Translations under genes and position numbers: made by a program
Shown: in pieces, positions 43,253 to 54,944 of the stretch
Numbering within the stretch: the first letter of the stretch is position 1
Layout of the letters: every line of letters begins with the position of its first letter
The notes under the pieces: model-generated
The model's input: the letters and a program-made list of their open reading frames with translations, nothing else
What the model was told of the DNA's origin: nothing
The model's database searches: none
Assembly (NCBI RefSeq): GCF_014529535.1
Contig: NW_023503501.1
Location: forward strand, 1,370,150 to 1,434,149
DNA from: Bradysia coprophila
Lineage: Eukaryota; Arthropoda; Insecta; Diptera; Sciaridae
Direction: 5' to 3'
Length of the DNA stretch: 64,000 bases

Positions 43253-44587
43253 ATGATTTTAAAAATAACATTTTTAATGTGCAGCTTCATATCGCCGACA
43301 ACTTTTGGTAAAAGCATACACTCGCCTGATGCTAAGGCTGTTTTGAATCTTGCTCCCAATCTAAATTTTCTTGGTCTTTTTAATGGGCCGCCGCGCATTT
43401 CGCATGCCGGAACTAAGCCCACGACCAATCCGCGGCCTTAGAAGAAATGAAGTACTACAATTACTGGTCTGCCTCCATGTACTTCCAATACCAATTAAAT
43501 GATCTGGATTGCGATACCTGCCAAAAATTCAAAAACGACGTGCACGATCATACAGGTAAGGATTAGACTAAGTATATTGGCTGGCGCAGATATTTTGCCA
43601 ACAAAGCATTTTGCAGTTATCATGAATAATGATACGGACAACACTGCCATCGTGGCTGTTTCGAAGACACGAGAAGAGATTGTAATTGCATATCGTGGAA
43701 CTATGAATATTTGGAACCTTGTTCTCGATCTTGCAACAGTCGCCGTCACTTATCCAGATACACCGCCGGGCATAAAAATTCATGCCGGATTTCATACAGC
43801 CCTAATGTCGCTATATCCAGAAGTAAGACCGAACGACAATTTATTAAAAGTTTTTTTTTTTAATTTTTTTTTCGGAAATTCTCGAAGGTTCTGTACCACG
43901 TTGGATATTATCGAGACCTATTCCCAGATTATAAAATTGTATTATTGGGTCACTCATTGGGTGGAGCTATGGCGAGGCTAAATCTATTCTATTTCCTTAC
44001 GTTGAAACAATTTCCAGAAGCACAGTACGAATGCTACACATTTGGTGAACCTCGTTCCGGCAATAAGGCATACGCTGATTTCATGAACAAACAGACCGTC
44101 AAGACGGCTCGAATCGTAAACAAGTAAATGATTTTGGGATAAAAAAATATTCAAAATCGTTATTCGATTCCCCCATCCCCCTTTCCAATCAAGCGGCGAA
44201 ATCATTCCTCACATTCCACCGACAAGTTTGCTTGGCACAAAGTTATTGGGCGATTACTACTATCACTGTCAATCGGAGTATTGGTATGTCGATGACTTTA
44301 ATCAGCGATTCTGCGACACAACCGTCTACGAAGATCCAACTTGCTCCAATTCACTGGATCCGAATTACAACATTATCGATCACGGAGCTTACCTAGGCTT
44401 GAGCTATATACCGGGAGTTGCTGGTCAACCTGTTCCATGGGCAGCTATACCTTTCAGCATTTTGCAACCGGTCGGAACTATTCCACCGCTGCCAGAATTT
44501 GTGGCCGATTTCAATGTTCTTGTAGCTCAAGGTTTGGTGGATTTGTTACGGCCACTACCGATTCCACTTATAAGTGGACTTTTGTAA
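43253..44587 (+). CDS. Secreted class 3 (fungal-type) lipase
   Basis: Five exons, 43253-43307, 43442-43555, 43617-43822, 43888-44123 and 44194-44587, give 334 residues. A hydrophobic start (MILKITFLMCSFISPTTF) looks like a signal peptide. Class 3 lipase blocks follow in order: EIVIAYRGT (about 90), the nucleophile elbow GHSLGG (S148), YTFGEPRSGN, IVNNGEIIPHIPP (E206) and IDHGAYLG (H267). Cysteines around HCQSEYW, RFC and PTCSNS resemble the secreted fungal enzymes. The acid of the triad is Asp in the Rhizomucor type but Glu here. The first exon could instead end further on (donor near 43373); both options keep the frame. Likely extracellular triacylglycerol or ester hydrolysis. Fungal-type relatives are sparse in flies, so transfer is possible. 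AATAAA at 44660. Confidence 0.85.
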
Positions 44588-44659
44588 ACTGATTGAATGA
44601 TTGGCATATTTCCAATTAATTCTTCCAAATCAGAAATGTTTTTTGGTGGAAATTGCAGC

Positions 44660-44665
44660 AATAAA
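44660..44665 (+). promoter_or_regulatory. Polyadenylation signal of lipase gene
   Basis: AATAAA 73 nt after the lipase stop codon. Confidence 0.6.
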
Positions 44666-46152
44666 GATTTAAGACACTTTTCCTTCGGAACTTTCATTTT
44701 CTTCCTGGCATAGATGAAGGAGATTGATTTTGATAATGGAATGTCGAGCTGTTTCAGTTATCGATGAAAACCTCTAACGAAAGGTGGATGGATTAAGGAC
44801 ATAAGACCGTATTGATTTTTGAAAATCACAATTTATTCGATTGAAATGATTCCTGAAACTGTGCTACGGGAACTTTTTTTCGCGATAGCCGTGCAGAGAT
44901 ATTTTCGCGACTCGCCAACAAGAAGGAATTTCAAGATAGACGTTGTTTCTAAGTGACACAGAAAAGTCCAAGAATTATAGCGATAAGTTTTTCCTTCTAA
45001 AACCCTATGGTCTTACTTCAGATAATAATTTTTTGAAACTAAAATCCGACGTTTTCTGGATGGCTTCGAAAGTTTTTACCCTCGAGTTTACCAGTGAAAA
45101 CAGAAGAAAATTCGATTAATCATTAAAATAATCGAAAATCTATTTTAGAAGTTGTGATTCAAGTGCCCTGATCCACCCAAAAAGCGGGACCTACTTTCAT
45201 TGAATTGAAAAAAATATTTTTAATTGATATACTTTGCACCTAAGACAACAACATATCTTTATTAACCAAAATAAATATTTGTTTAACATATTTATTTTGC
45301 TTATTTTGCTGAAAATAACAGGTAACCAGGTGCAATATTACCTTGAAACTGAGGAAATCGGTACTGGTACGTTTACATACCGTATGTAAGTTTACCCTAA
45401 CAGGCCACCTTCAGTATTTATACGGTATATTCATTATCGCGATGTCCTAATTCAGTGACCTTCCATCTCCAAATTTTCGGGAGTCAATGAAATTTTATTG
45501 TTGTTCATAAGTACGCCTTGACTTCGACCCGGTTTTCTCAGTAATTCGTACTTACATTATACCCCCCCCCTGACTTGAGCACTTCTGTAATCTACTATTA
45601 ACCCTGTGAAAATATAAAGATGAAAAGTAAAGAGTGCGATACCTTTAACCCGATGAAAATGAGATGAAATTAATGAAACAATAAGTTCAATATTTCCTCT
45701 TCTGGTAATTTGGTAAATATATACCATCAATGCAAAATGTCTACGAAAAAAAAAGATTCAACCAAATGATGATTGAGTAGATTGTTTCGAAGAATTGAGA
45801 TGTTCATTCTTGGCTCCCTAAAACAGGTCCTGCAATATCAGTTCCATTGCATTGTAGAGAGATCTGGCATTGATAATCGAGTCTTTTACATTGATAATCG
45901 AGTTTTAATTGCTAGTCCGAGAGATGTACAAAATATGTGTCTATCTCGGACTGGCCAGTAAAGGACCAGATTATTAATGGTTATTTGGTGCATACCATGT
46001 TCCCGTCCGTTCCACTATAGCTTAAAAAAAAATGAAATCGATTGTGATCCTAAGGTATCCGGAATAACATAGGAAGCTGCGGGAATTCGCTCATAGATAG
46101 GCCTCACAACCAAACAAATAAATGGAATTTTTGGCTAATACTAGAAACATAT
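44666..46152. other. Non-coding, mostly featureless
   Basis: AT-rich sequence. A weak hairpin near 45230-45345 (TTGCACCTAA/CCAGGTGCAA) and a C9-10 tract near 45562 are the only local structures I noticed. No supported gene. Confidence 0.4.
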
Positions 46153-46570
46153 AATAGATCATCTTCAAGATACGGTACTTTCACACGTAACCTCACTTAA
46201 GTTTCGTTAAATGTTTCGTTCATTCATTCATTTGTATAATATTGTTTTAACGTGGATGGCATTTCTAATCGTGAATGGCATTTCAAACGGCCTTGAAGAT
46301 GATCTATTCCAGTCATTGAAAGTGTATCTAAAATTCCACGAAATCAATGCTAACTTTTTGCATAGATCATTTTCATGACCTTGTAAACGTCAAACACGAT
46401 CCCAACTGTCAGACATGTCGAAAAATATCGAATGAATTGAACGAACGATTTTCATGTAAAAACCAGTAAATTGAACGCAGTTACCGTCAATTGATTGAGG
46501 TTAAGGACTACTTGACGAAAAATTAAGTGGGGTTACGTTGACGAGTACCGTATAATGAAAATGATCTATT
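46153..46570. mobile_element. MITE with AATAGATCAT ends (418 bp)
   Basis: AATAGATCAT...ATGATCTATT with sub-terminal pairs TACGGTAC/GTACCGTA and TAACCTCACTTAA/TTAAGTGGGGTTA. Part of the interior is the reverse complement of sequence at 30150-30250. An additional copy of the terminal word lies internally near 46301. Confidence 0.7.
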
Positions 46571-46844
46571 GTTGTTCTTTGAAGAACGGATTAAGTACAA
46601 TGACGCTGTTAACGATAACTCGAAAAATTAAAACGAAATTCCCATTTTATTATACGAGCCTCCCCGGTGAAAAAAAAAACGTATTTGAGACCCTTTTTGA
46701 GACCGAAACTTTTGTATGGCCGTGAGACTACGTATTTCGAGCCTTTGAGAATATTTGAGACCGAGAATTTATCGAAATAGTTCATCGGAGTTCATCCAAA
46801 ATTCATGAGACGTCTCTCTTTAGACTCATTTGAGGATGTTCTAG

Positions 46845-47412
46845 TCTGACTGAGTGGTCTGGTTTCGGATTTCCTAGACGTAGTGAGACTGACTGAGTGG
46901 TCTGCTTTCGGATTTGCTAGACGTAGTGAGACTGACTGAGTGGTCTGCTTTCGGATTTGCTAGACGTAGTGAGACTGGATGAGTGGTCTGGTCTCGGATT
47001 TGCTAGACGTAGTGAGACTGGATGAGTGGTCTGGTCTTGGATTTGCTAGACGTAGTGAGACTGGATGAGTGGTCTGGTTTCGGATTTGCTAGACGTAGTG
47101 AGACTGGATGAGTGGTCTGGTTTCGGATTTGCTAGACGTAGTGAGACTGGATGAGTGGTCTGGTTTCGGATTTGCTAGACGTAGTGAGACTGGATGAGTG
47201 GTCTGGTTTCGGATTTGCTAGACGTAGTGAGACTGACTGAGTGGTCTCATTTTGGATTTGTTAGACCTTGTGAGACTGGATGAGTGGTCTCATTTTGGAT
47301 TTGTTAGACCTTGTGAGACTGGATGAGTGGTCTCCTTTTGGGTTTGTTAGACGTTGTGAGAATGGATGAGTGGTCTCATTTTGGATTTGTTAGACCTTGT
47401 GAGACTGGATGA
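46845..47412. repeat. 43-bp minisatellite, 13 copies, with inverted AGAC/GTCT cores
   Basis: Units read GAGACTGGATGAGTGGTCTG followed by GTTTCGGATTTGCTAGACGT and AGT. Thirteen GTGGTCT occurrences are spaced about 43 bp. The last four units change together to CATTTTGGATTTGTTAGACC, which points to unit-to-unit spread. The core AGAC...GTCT is a short inverted repeat, also found in the array at 47890-48432. Confidence 0.9.
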
Positions 47413-47730
47413 GGATAAATGAGTGTCATAAAAAAAAAAAACTTTTTCAGACTTCTAATTTTTGAGTTTTTTCTAGACCGTTTGAGACTTCTCTTTTTTC
47501 AGTTTTTTCTAAACCGTTTGAGACTTTTCATATTTGATTTCTTTTTAGAACTTTTTTCTTCGTTCGTTATTTATCGGAAGATTTTTTTTGTACTTCTATG
47601 TTGAGTTCACAGATGGCCACTACCCTTTACTTTTTTTATAATTCGCTAGACCAAACTGACTGAAATTGTAGAATCGTTAGTAATATTTGAATTTTTTTAT
47701 TTTACCTTTTTTTATTTGTAATGTTTTTTC

Positions 47731-47822
47731 CGGTCACCCATCCAAGTACTAACCGCGACGAATGATGCTTAACTTTCAATTTGGACGGCCGTCGACGTTC
47801 ACGTGCTGCTAAATCAGATATA
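47731..47822 (-). rRNA. 5S-rRNA-like fragment (pseudogene or SINE3-type head)
   Basis: The minus strand reads CGTCC.A..TTGAAAGTTAAGCA, then CGCGGTTAGTACTTGGATGG and GTGACCGG. This is the internal control region (A box to C box) and central half of eukaryotic 5S rRNA in the right order; a weaker match precedes it. Similarity ends after GTGACCGG and is followed by A-rich sequence, so the 3' third of 5S is absent. It is not a working 5S gene; it could be a pseudogene or a Pol III promoter borrowed by a SINE. Confidence 0.65.
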
Positions 47823-47889
47823 TCTATTTGGAGTTCTAATTTTGAACCGTTGTTACAATTTCCGAGGTCGGATGAGCAGTCTCATTGGC

Positions 47890-48432
47890 AGGCGGCTTGA
47901 GACCGAGTGAGTGGTCTTTTTTGAAGAAAATAATTTCTTCAATTACTGAGACCGGTTCAGTGGTCTCATTTGAAGAAAATATTTTCTTCGATATCTGAGA
48001 CCGAGTGAGTGGTCTTTTTGGAAGAAAATATTTTCTTCAATTACTGAGACCGGTTGAGTGGTCTCATTTGAAGAAAATATTTTCTTTGATATCTGAGACC
48101 GGTTGAGTGGTCTCATTTGAAGAAAATATTTTCTTTGATATCTGAGACCGGTAGAGTGGTCTCATTTGAAGAAATCATTTTTTCGATTTCTGAGACCGGT
48201 AGAGTGGTCTCATTTGAAGAAATCATTTTTTCGATTTCTGAGACCGGTTCAGTGGTCTCATTTGAAGAAAATATTATCTTCGATTACTGAGACCGGTTCA
48301 GTGGTCTCATTTGAAGAAAATATTTTCTTTGATATCTGAGACCGGTTGAGTGGTCTCATTTGAAGAAAATATTTTCTTTGATATCTGAGACCGGTTGAGT
48401 GGTCTCATTTGAAGAAAATATTATCTTCAATA
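47890..48432. repeat. 49-bp minisatellite, 11 copies, each with two perfect dyads
   Basis: Typical unit: GAGACCGGTTGAGTGGTCTC, then ATTTGAAGAAAATATTTTCT and a variable TTGATATC-type end. Each full unit holds GAGACC-(8)-GGTCTC and the 18-bp palindrome GAAGAAAATATTTTCTTC or a one-base variant. Spacing is 48-49 bp. No coding frame. Confidence 0.9.
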
Positions 48433-48542
48433 TATAATTTTCGAATTGTAATGTTAACTGTTATCAGATAACAAATAATTATTATTTGCCTGGTGTTGAT
48501 TTGCTCATAGTAGCATTGCAATTTATCATCATGGTAGCTAAC

Positions 48543-48697
48543 TACAGATATACCAAAAAAGATAAATTCAACGACGATCGGCTTTGTATGAAAAGCTCAG
48601 ATGCGGCTTCGGAAAATCTTTTGATTTAAATTTTTCTTACGGTACTTTCCTCTGTAGCGCAATTGCAGCGTAAATTTATCTTTTTTGTGATAGCTGT
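48543..48697. mobile_element. Short foldback element
   Basis: ACAGATATACCAAAAAAGAT with AAATT at the left pairs imperfectly with AATTTATCTTTTTTGTGATA and GCTGT at the right. About 155 bp. Confidence 0.5.
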
Positions 48698-51600
48698 ACC
48701 AAGTTCTCGAGTTATAAATAGACAAGCAGGCAAAATAATTGCATCAGTCAACTACCAACTACCAAATTTTCGAATTGCAATGCAAGACCTAAAAAGACAA
48801 AATTTGGATTCTGTGAAGAATAATCATTCAAAATCAAAATAATACACAAAAACGTGCGCCAACAATGCGAATTGAATGATTAAAGTGTGCACACTCCAAA
48901 CGTTTTTTACTGCACAAATGTTTTCTAAGTGATATTTTGACCAAAATATCCTATCAATCTTCACCAAACTTTAGAGAATAAAATTTTCCCACGACTTTTA
49001 ACGATATTATGACTTTAAAAATAAGTAAAGAAGTCGCGACATTTCAACACTATTGTTAGGAAAAATATATTTTAGATTTCTCACAATTACACTATACCAA
49101 AACTATTAAACTGGAATATTTAAGATTATTAATGCAAATATGAAAATGGATAAATTAAGAGTGTTCCGCGATGAATCGAGTGTATACAACCAGCAAAACA
49201 CTAATTTCTTTAAACCGACATTTTAATGAAATAGGCAGATAATTTTAGGATAATAAGCCATCAGCAACGGTAACATCTCTAAAATAAAGAAACACAATAA
49301 ACACACAGCTTCGAGTGAAGTTGATGTAAATGATTTTCATTATGCAGAACTTTGCACAAGCAAACAATAAATTTCTCTTTTGCTTAAAGCGTTCATTTTC
49401 CATATTACGTATAAATATTTTATTAAGACAATACAGATATGAGCTATACCATTATTGTAGAGTAAAAGTCTTCCCTGGTGGCCTTTTAACCGATATATAT
49501 TTGCTACAATAACAAATGTTGTTTTGCTGTATTTTGTGTTCTTTTGGAAATTTGTTTATTTATCAATTAAGTAAAATTGAGCAGTTCGGTGCAACACAGA
49601 GCCGTAGTTACTGCATGGGCAGGAGGAACAGCGTCCTCATATAACTCTCCACTTCTTCTTCTTTGATTTTATCGATCATTTTACGGATTTATCTAGTATA
49701 TCGGTAGCGACGACAAAAATTAGCGACGAGACCTGGCTACCAAAAATAGGAATTATACAGAACGGTTACCTGAGGGCGCATTGGGCATCATACTCTGAGG
49801 CCGCAAAATTATGTGAGATAGACGGCAATAAGAAATTTCAATAGATAAAACCAAGAAGCGGATTGCCCGATGATACCATATGGCCAGTCCGGCCCTGCTT
49901 TAGTTGTTGGTTGTAATCCAAGCAAGCAACGTTAAAAAAGCCAATTTGTACTATTTTGCTAAAGACGTTTTGTAAAAGTTCAGCTCTTTTATTCCACTCA
50001 CGGAATTTAAATGTCAACAGGTTATGGGCCTAGGTGTTGAATGAAGATATGAGCAGTTTGCCGAATAATAACTGTGTTAGAAGCCCGTCCGAAAAACAAT
50101 CTAACTTTCGCTTTCGTGCATATTTGAAGAAAGTATTATCCGACTACGAACGTAGAATTTAAGGGTTGGCAACACAAAGTATTAGATATTATGCCATGGC
50201 AGCGACATCTAATGGTTTTCTCTGTAAGATAATTGTTCTTTAGACGTAAGATTCGAGACGCAAACGTTTGCCAGCGAAGTCAACTTGAAAAGGACTCCTG
50301 AAGTTCGCTGTTACGCAGTGACGGGCCTGTTTAAAATAATTTTAGTTTATATTTAAGGAAGCAGTGCTATGATCAATGATCATTACGACTAATTCACGTT
50401 TCTGTAGCAGTTCATCCTTTTCCAATTTGTATACACACCCACACCCCCTCAGGAAATGTCCATTTAATTCTTTCAATCGACTCTTATAATCCCTCTATTA
50501 TATTCCAAATACTTGAATCGAATACACTACATTATTACCCCCTAACATTTTCGGTCTTTGTGGAATTTCCGATGATATATTGAAATATCTAAACAAATTG
50601 ATTCTGTTTGTATACGAACAAAATATGAGATAATTGAAGCGTTAATCCGGAAATACCTTTCCAGAACTTGGTATTATATTTACGCCTGTGTATACAATGT
50701 ATGTGTATACATTGCGAAAACAACACATTCAGCATAAGGCCACCAAAACCGCCAGGATATATGCCATATGAATAACACAGAAATTTTAGCATCGAATTTC
50801 GCATTATAATTAATACGAAAAGGTGTGGCCGGTTCGGTTTTGTTTATTTGATTGAGTGTCAGATGATTGAGGATTTGTTTGTAAAATGACTACTACAAGG
50901 TATACCAAGGTTGTTGCGTACTCTTTTTGTAACTTTTTGGAGTTGTTTTGTATATATTTATATCCGAGATTTTATTCATTTCGAATTGTATCTTTTTAGA
51001 TAGTCATTCAATGATGAAGCGCATGACTGAGAATTTAAATTTAAAAAAAAAATGTTTTTGTGATGCTTTCGAGTGTTGCCGTTCAAGAAATTGCATTTAA
51101 ATATTTTGGATGGCTAACACATATGGGTAGGTGGTGATTTACTTGCGTATTTAATTTTTAGTGTAATGCCTTTTGACATTTTTATGGAAAGTATTTTATT
51201 TAAAGTCGATGCGAAGCACTTTAACTGTTCATTTTAATATTCTCTCTGACATAAATGCATATAATTCCAAGCTTTCGATTGTATACAATACAAGACTTTT
51301 TTCATATTTAATAATTCAGATTGTACCATAGAAAGCAGGGAAATGTTCACAATAAACGTTGAATATGACTAGAACCTTTTATTGCGTCTGGCTGCAATAA
51401 TATTCTGTTGAATCCACTATAAGCGCTCGAATTTATTGTTCACAATATTGTTGAAGATAAAAAAATATAAAAAAAAACCTGATGAACGTAATGCCTATTT
51501 ATGTGAACGATATAATATATTACAATAAAAAAAAAATTTAAATGAGAGAATTTCGAATTCATAAAGCACGAATCTTTGTTTATTAGTTTAACGAACTTAT

Positions 51601-52278
51601 CGTTTTTAATGTGGATTTGGATTCAGGTTAGAATATTTTTTTTATCAAACCTTTTGGAAGAAGTTCAATTCAAAATGAATTTTTCCAATAACAATTATCG
51701 ATTTTCACATTCGCCAGATGACACTACTTTCTATGTTGAAAAAAATTTGAATATCTTACATTAGCCCGGTCAGTTGAAGATTGTGAGTTAGGTCCCAACC
51801 CGTGAACCACGCGTCACATCCTTTGTTGTAAATTTCCAGTGGTTGTTTAAGCTAACGACTGATTACTAATAGGTTAGTTTCAAGGCCATACGAACTGTCA
51901 AATGTTATCCATAACCTCATAACCTCATCAATATTTACATATATGAAAACCGATCTCTATGGATGAAATCGTGTTCGTTCGGCCAGTGAAAATTACAGTT
52001 GGTTATGGAAAATTACGGCCAGCGTTTACAGTTACTTGGAACAAACCTAAGGCAATCACTCTATTTTTCGTGAACCATCTTCACTACTATGACATTTCAT
52101 GGGTATGTTACCAGATTGAAGTTATAAAACCAGAAAATAGAGCTCAAGGAATAAAGTACTGAAAAAAATTGATGGTAACACGAAAATCACGATACGTCAA
52201 AAATATATGGAAAAATGTGAGAGAGAAATGAGATGACAACTCCAACTTCATAGAAAATTGACGCCCTCTACAGAGCTG
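48698..52278. other. Long non-coding stretch, no recognised gene
   Basis: AT-rich sequence without credible exons or RNA genes. The only structure noticed is a small GTGTATACA palindrome pair near 50690-50715. It probably lies inside the proposed giant intron. Confidence 0.4.
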
Positions 52279-52800
52279 GAGAGGGATTACGGCGTCATTT
52301 CTCTTTTCTCTATTCAATCAAAACTCTACTGATAGAGAACGATTCACTCTTTCACTGAAAGATGTCGCTGCAACAAAACCATTGTCAATAAAAAAATAAT
52401 TAATTTTGTACTCAGTCAAATAAAATTCCATCGTATAGCACATGACGTCAGGACTCCGGAACAGTAATCAGTTTTTCAATCGACCCTATATCAACTTGAG
52501 GATAAAGGCTTGAAAAAAAAAAAACATTTGCTGCCGTTTCATTACATCCTTTTTTAAGACTCTTATCGCCAAGCCGATATAGGACCGATTAAAAAAAATA
52601 ATTGCTGTTCCAGAGTCCTGAGGTCATGTGCTGCGCGATGGCATTTTATTTGACTAAAATCCGTCGAGTAAAATTTTTTTTAATCTTCTGTTGACAATGG
52701 TTTTGTCGCAGCGACATCTTTCAGTGAAAGAGTGAATCGTTCTCTATCAGTAGAGTTTTGATTGAATAGAGAAAAGAGAACTGACGTCGTAATTCCTCTC
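52279..52800. mobile_element. Long-armed foldback element (522 bp)
   Basis: GAGAGGGATTACGGCGTCAT at the left pairs with the right end (TGACGTCGTAATTCCTCTC). The arms extend for about 200 bp through CAATCAAAACTCTACTGATA, GATTCACTCTTTCACTGAAA and CAAAACCATTGTCAA. A central loop with CGATATAGG-type words remains. No transposase. Confidence 0.85.
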
Positions 52801-53453
52801 CTGCTCAAGTGCTAATAGGTTTCCTATTGGAATCGTTTATTTTGTGTTGTATAAAAACAAAGTTTGAATAACTTCGAGTAGGCGTACTCGTAATCTATAG
52901 GTCACCACAATTAGATTTTACTTAGGTCGACGAATATATAGAGAGAATTGAGAGATGTAAAAGAAATAAGAAATTTGGAAAAATACGGTAATTTATAGAG
53001 TTTATCACAGTATGCAGCATCATGCGATGCAGAGACATAAGATAGTTTACTAAAATTAGTAGAATACAAATTTAATTATATTTCTGTTGACATTATATCG
53101 ACAATGGTTTATCGAAACGACATCTTGCTTAAAATAGCGAAACGACTGTAATAAGGAAAAATAGAATGCCTTAGAATACAGAAAACTCATGCAGTAATAC
53201 CACTCCAGTGTTAGGATAAATCTTGCAAATATTTTGGTTTTATTTGAAAGGAAAATGAATTGCGAATAGAATGTTGTACACACATTTACTAACCTGTTAC
53301 GGATGACTACCATCTGTTATCGATAATAGGAATAAAAGACGCGCAGTCTTATGCAGCACGTTAAAAAGAATTTAAGTACAAGATTCGAAATCAATCTCTT
53401 GATAATACTTTGATCAAATGAATTAATAGATCCGATAGTAAAATTGCTAATAT

Positions 53454-53619
53454 GGGGCCGTTCATAAATTACGTAACGCAAGAGGGGGGAGGGGGGGGTA
53501 TGAGGCAAGCGTTACGGTTCTAACAAAATTGGGTCAAACTTGACCCTTTTAGCGTTACAGACCCGGGGGGGGGTCTGAAAAATGTTGATTTTTGCGTTAC
53601 GTAATTTATGAACGGCCCC
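53454..53619. mobile_element. MITE with GGGGCCGTTCATAAATTACG ends
   Basis: Perfect 27-bp terminal inverted repeats (GGGGCCGTTCATAAATTACG then TAACGCA). The 166-bp element has G-rich and C/G tracts internally (GGGGGGGAGG-type and CCCGGGGGGGGG-type). TAT lies on both sides, a likely 2-3-bp target duplication. The same terminal sequence is, to my knowledge, widespread in arthropod genomes. Confidence 0.85.
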
Positions 53620-53916
53620 TATGCTTACCGCGTGCGATAGGTCAAACTTGGGACCATTACTCAGTCCTAAGTGTGTTTGTTTACGTGACGTATACTTTGC
53701 AAGGAATTTTATAGTTGATATATGAGTATCATATCATATTACAATAGCTGAATATGACTTCGTTTTGAATATTCCAAAAGGGTTCTACTACTTCAATGGT
53801 TTTAACATACATTTTGCTAAATACAAGAACGCTTAGCGGGCTTTAACTGATTATTATCAGTCGTCATTATAATTGTTTTCGATCGCAGATGATTAGGTTA
53901 GTTGAATAGTTGAAGC

Positions 53917-54077
53917 CAGGGCCTATTTTTAATTCATTAATTGATCAAAATTCATTAAAATTCACGAAAATTCATTAAATTCATTAAAATTGTAATTAAT
54001 GAATTTTAATGAATTTTCGTGAATTATGATGAATTTTGATGAATTTTAATGAATTAATGAATTAAAAATAGGCCCTG
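53917..54077. mobile_element. 161-bp hAT-like element with perfect 8-bp target duplication
   Basis: Ends CAGGGCCTATTTTTAATTC...GAATTAAAAATAGGCCCTG. GTTGAAGC lies directly on both sides (53909-53916 and 54078-54085). The interior is reiterated ATTCATTAAAATTCA on one arm and its complement on the other, so the whole element is a hairpin. Same termini as the 65-bp element at 15002-15066. Confidence 0.9.
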
Positions 54078-54944
54078 GTTGAAGCTGCATTCTATCGAAG
54101 CATACTTAGTGTTCCTGATTTTAGTTTCAAAATCACGCAAGCAACTATGTGCGCCAAAATATACGCAGAATTCAATAAACGTAAAATGCAAAATACACCG
54201 ATTTCTTAACAGATTTACTGAATTATTTCAACTCGATTCCCACGAGCTGTGTAGTATGATGTGTACTTGTTTTTACATATAATTTGAAAGCAAAATGATA
54301 AATTTTTCATGCTTTCGTGTATTATACCACAATTTACAACAAGACAAAACGTATTGCAACTTTATAACACGGGTTATTAATTAGAAAAGATGAACATATT
54401 CAGACCATCAACGAAAAGCAAATAAGGCTACAAATGTGTACATTGGTATAATAAGCAGTTTATTCGTGTATTTAGCGAGAAAATTTGCACAGGTTAAAGG
54501 TTTATTACCGCATGCAATTCATGTTGCATAACATTTCTGAAATGTGTGTGTAAATGGATGAATTAAAATTTATGTTTTAACTCTAATTGGATAATGGAGT
54601 GAGTGATAGAATCGAATTATTTTGCTGAATAACAGTGGAGTTGTGGTGTTACATAGCAACATTTGTAAATGTCGGTGGTAGAGAATTTCAATCGAGTCAA
54701 CCCTTAGTTGTTGTTGTGCTTTTCAAGTAATTTGCTTTATGTGTTACAGCAAGTGAAATGCCACGCCACGTTGCTCTATGAGATATGTATTTACTCAAAA
54801 ATGTGAGGTAATGGTTATTTACATGCTACATGCGTCGAAAACCGTACATTACTTTACATGTTTCAAGCACTACTTTCGACGCTCTCAGCATGCAAAATCC
54901 ATTACATAACTCGAGATAAAGAGATGAAAAGTCTAGTTCTCGTG

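Noticed and set aside
43556-43589. A 34-nt intron in the lipase gene that would add about nine residues (DILPTKHFA)
   Set aside because: Too short for an insect intron; the acceptor at 43616 gives a 61-nt intron of normal size and keeps the frame. The longer version remains conceivable only if tiny introns occur.
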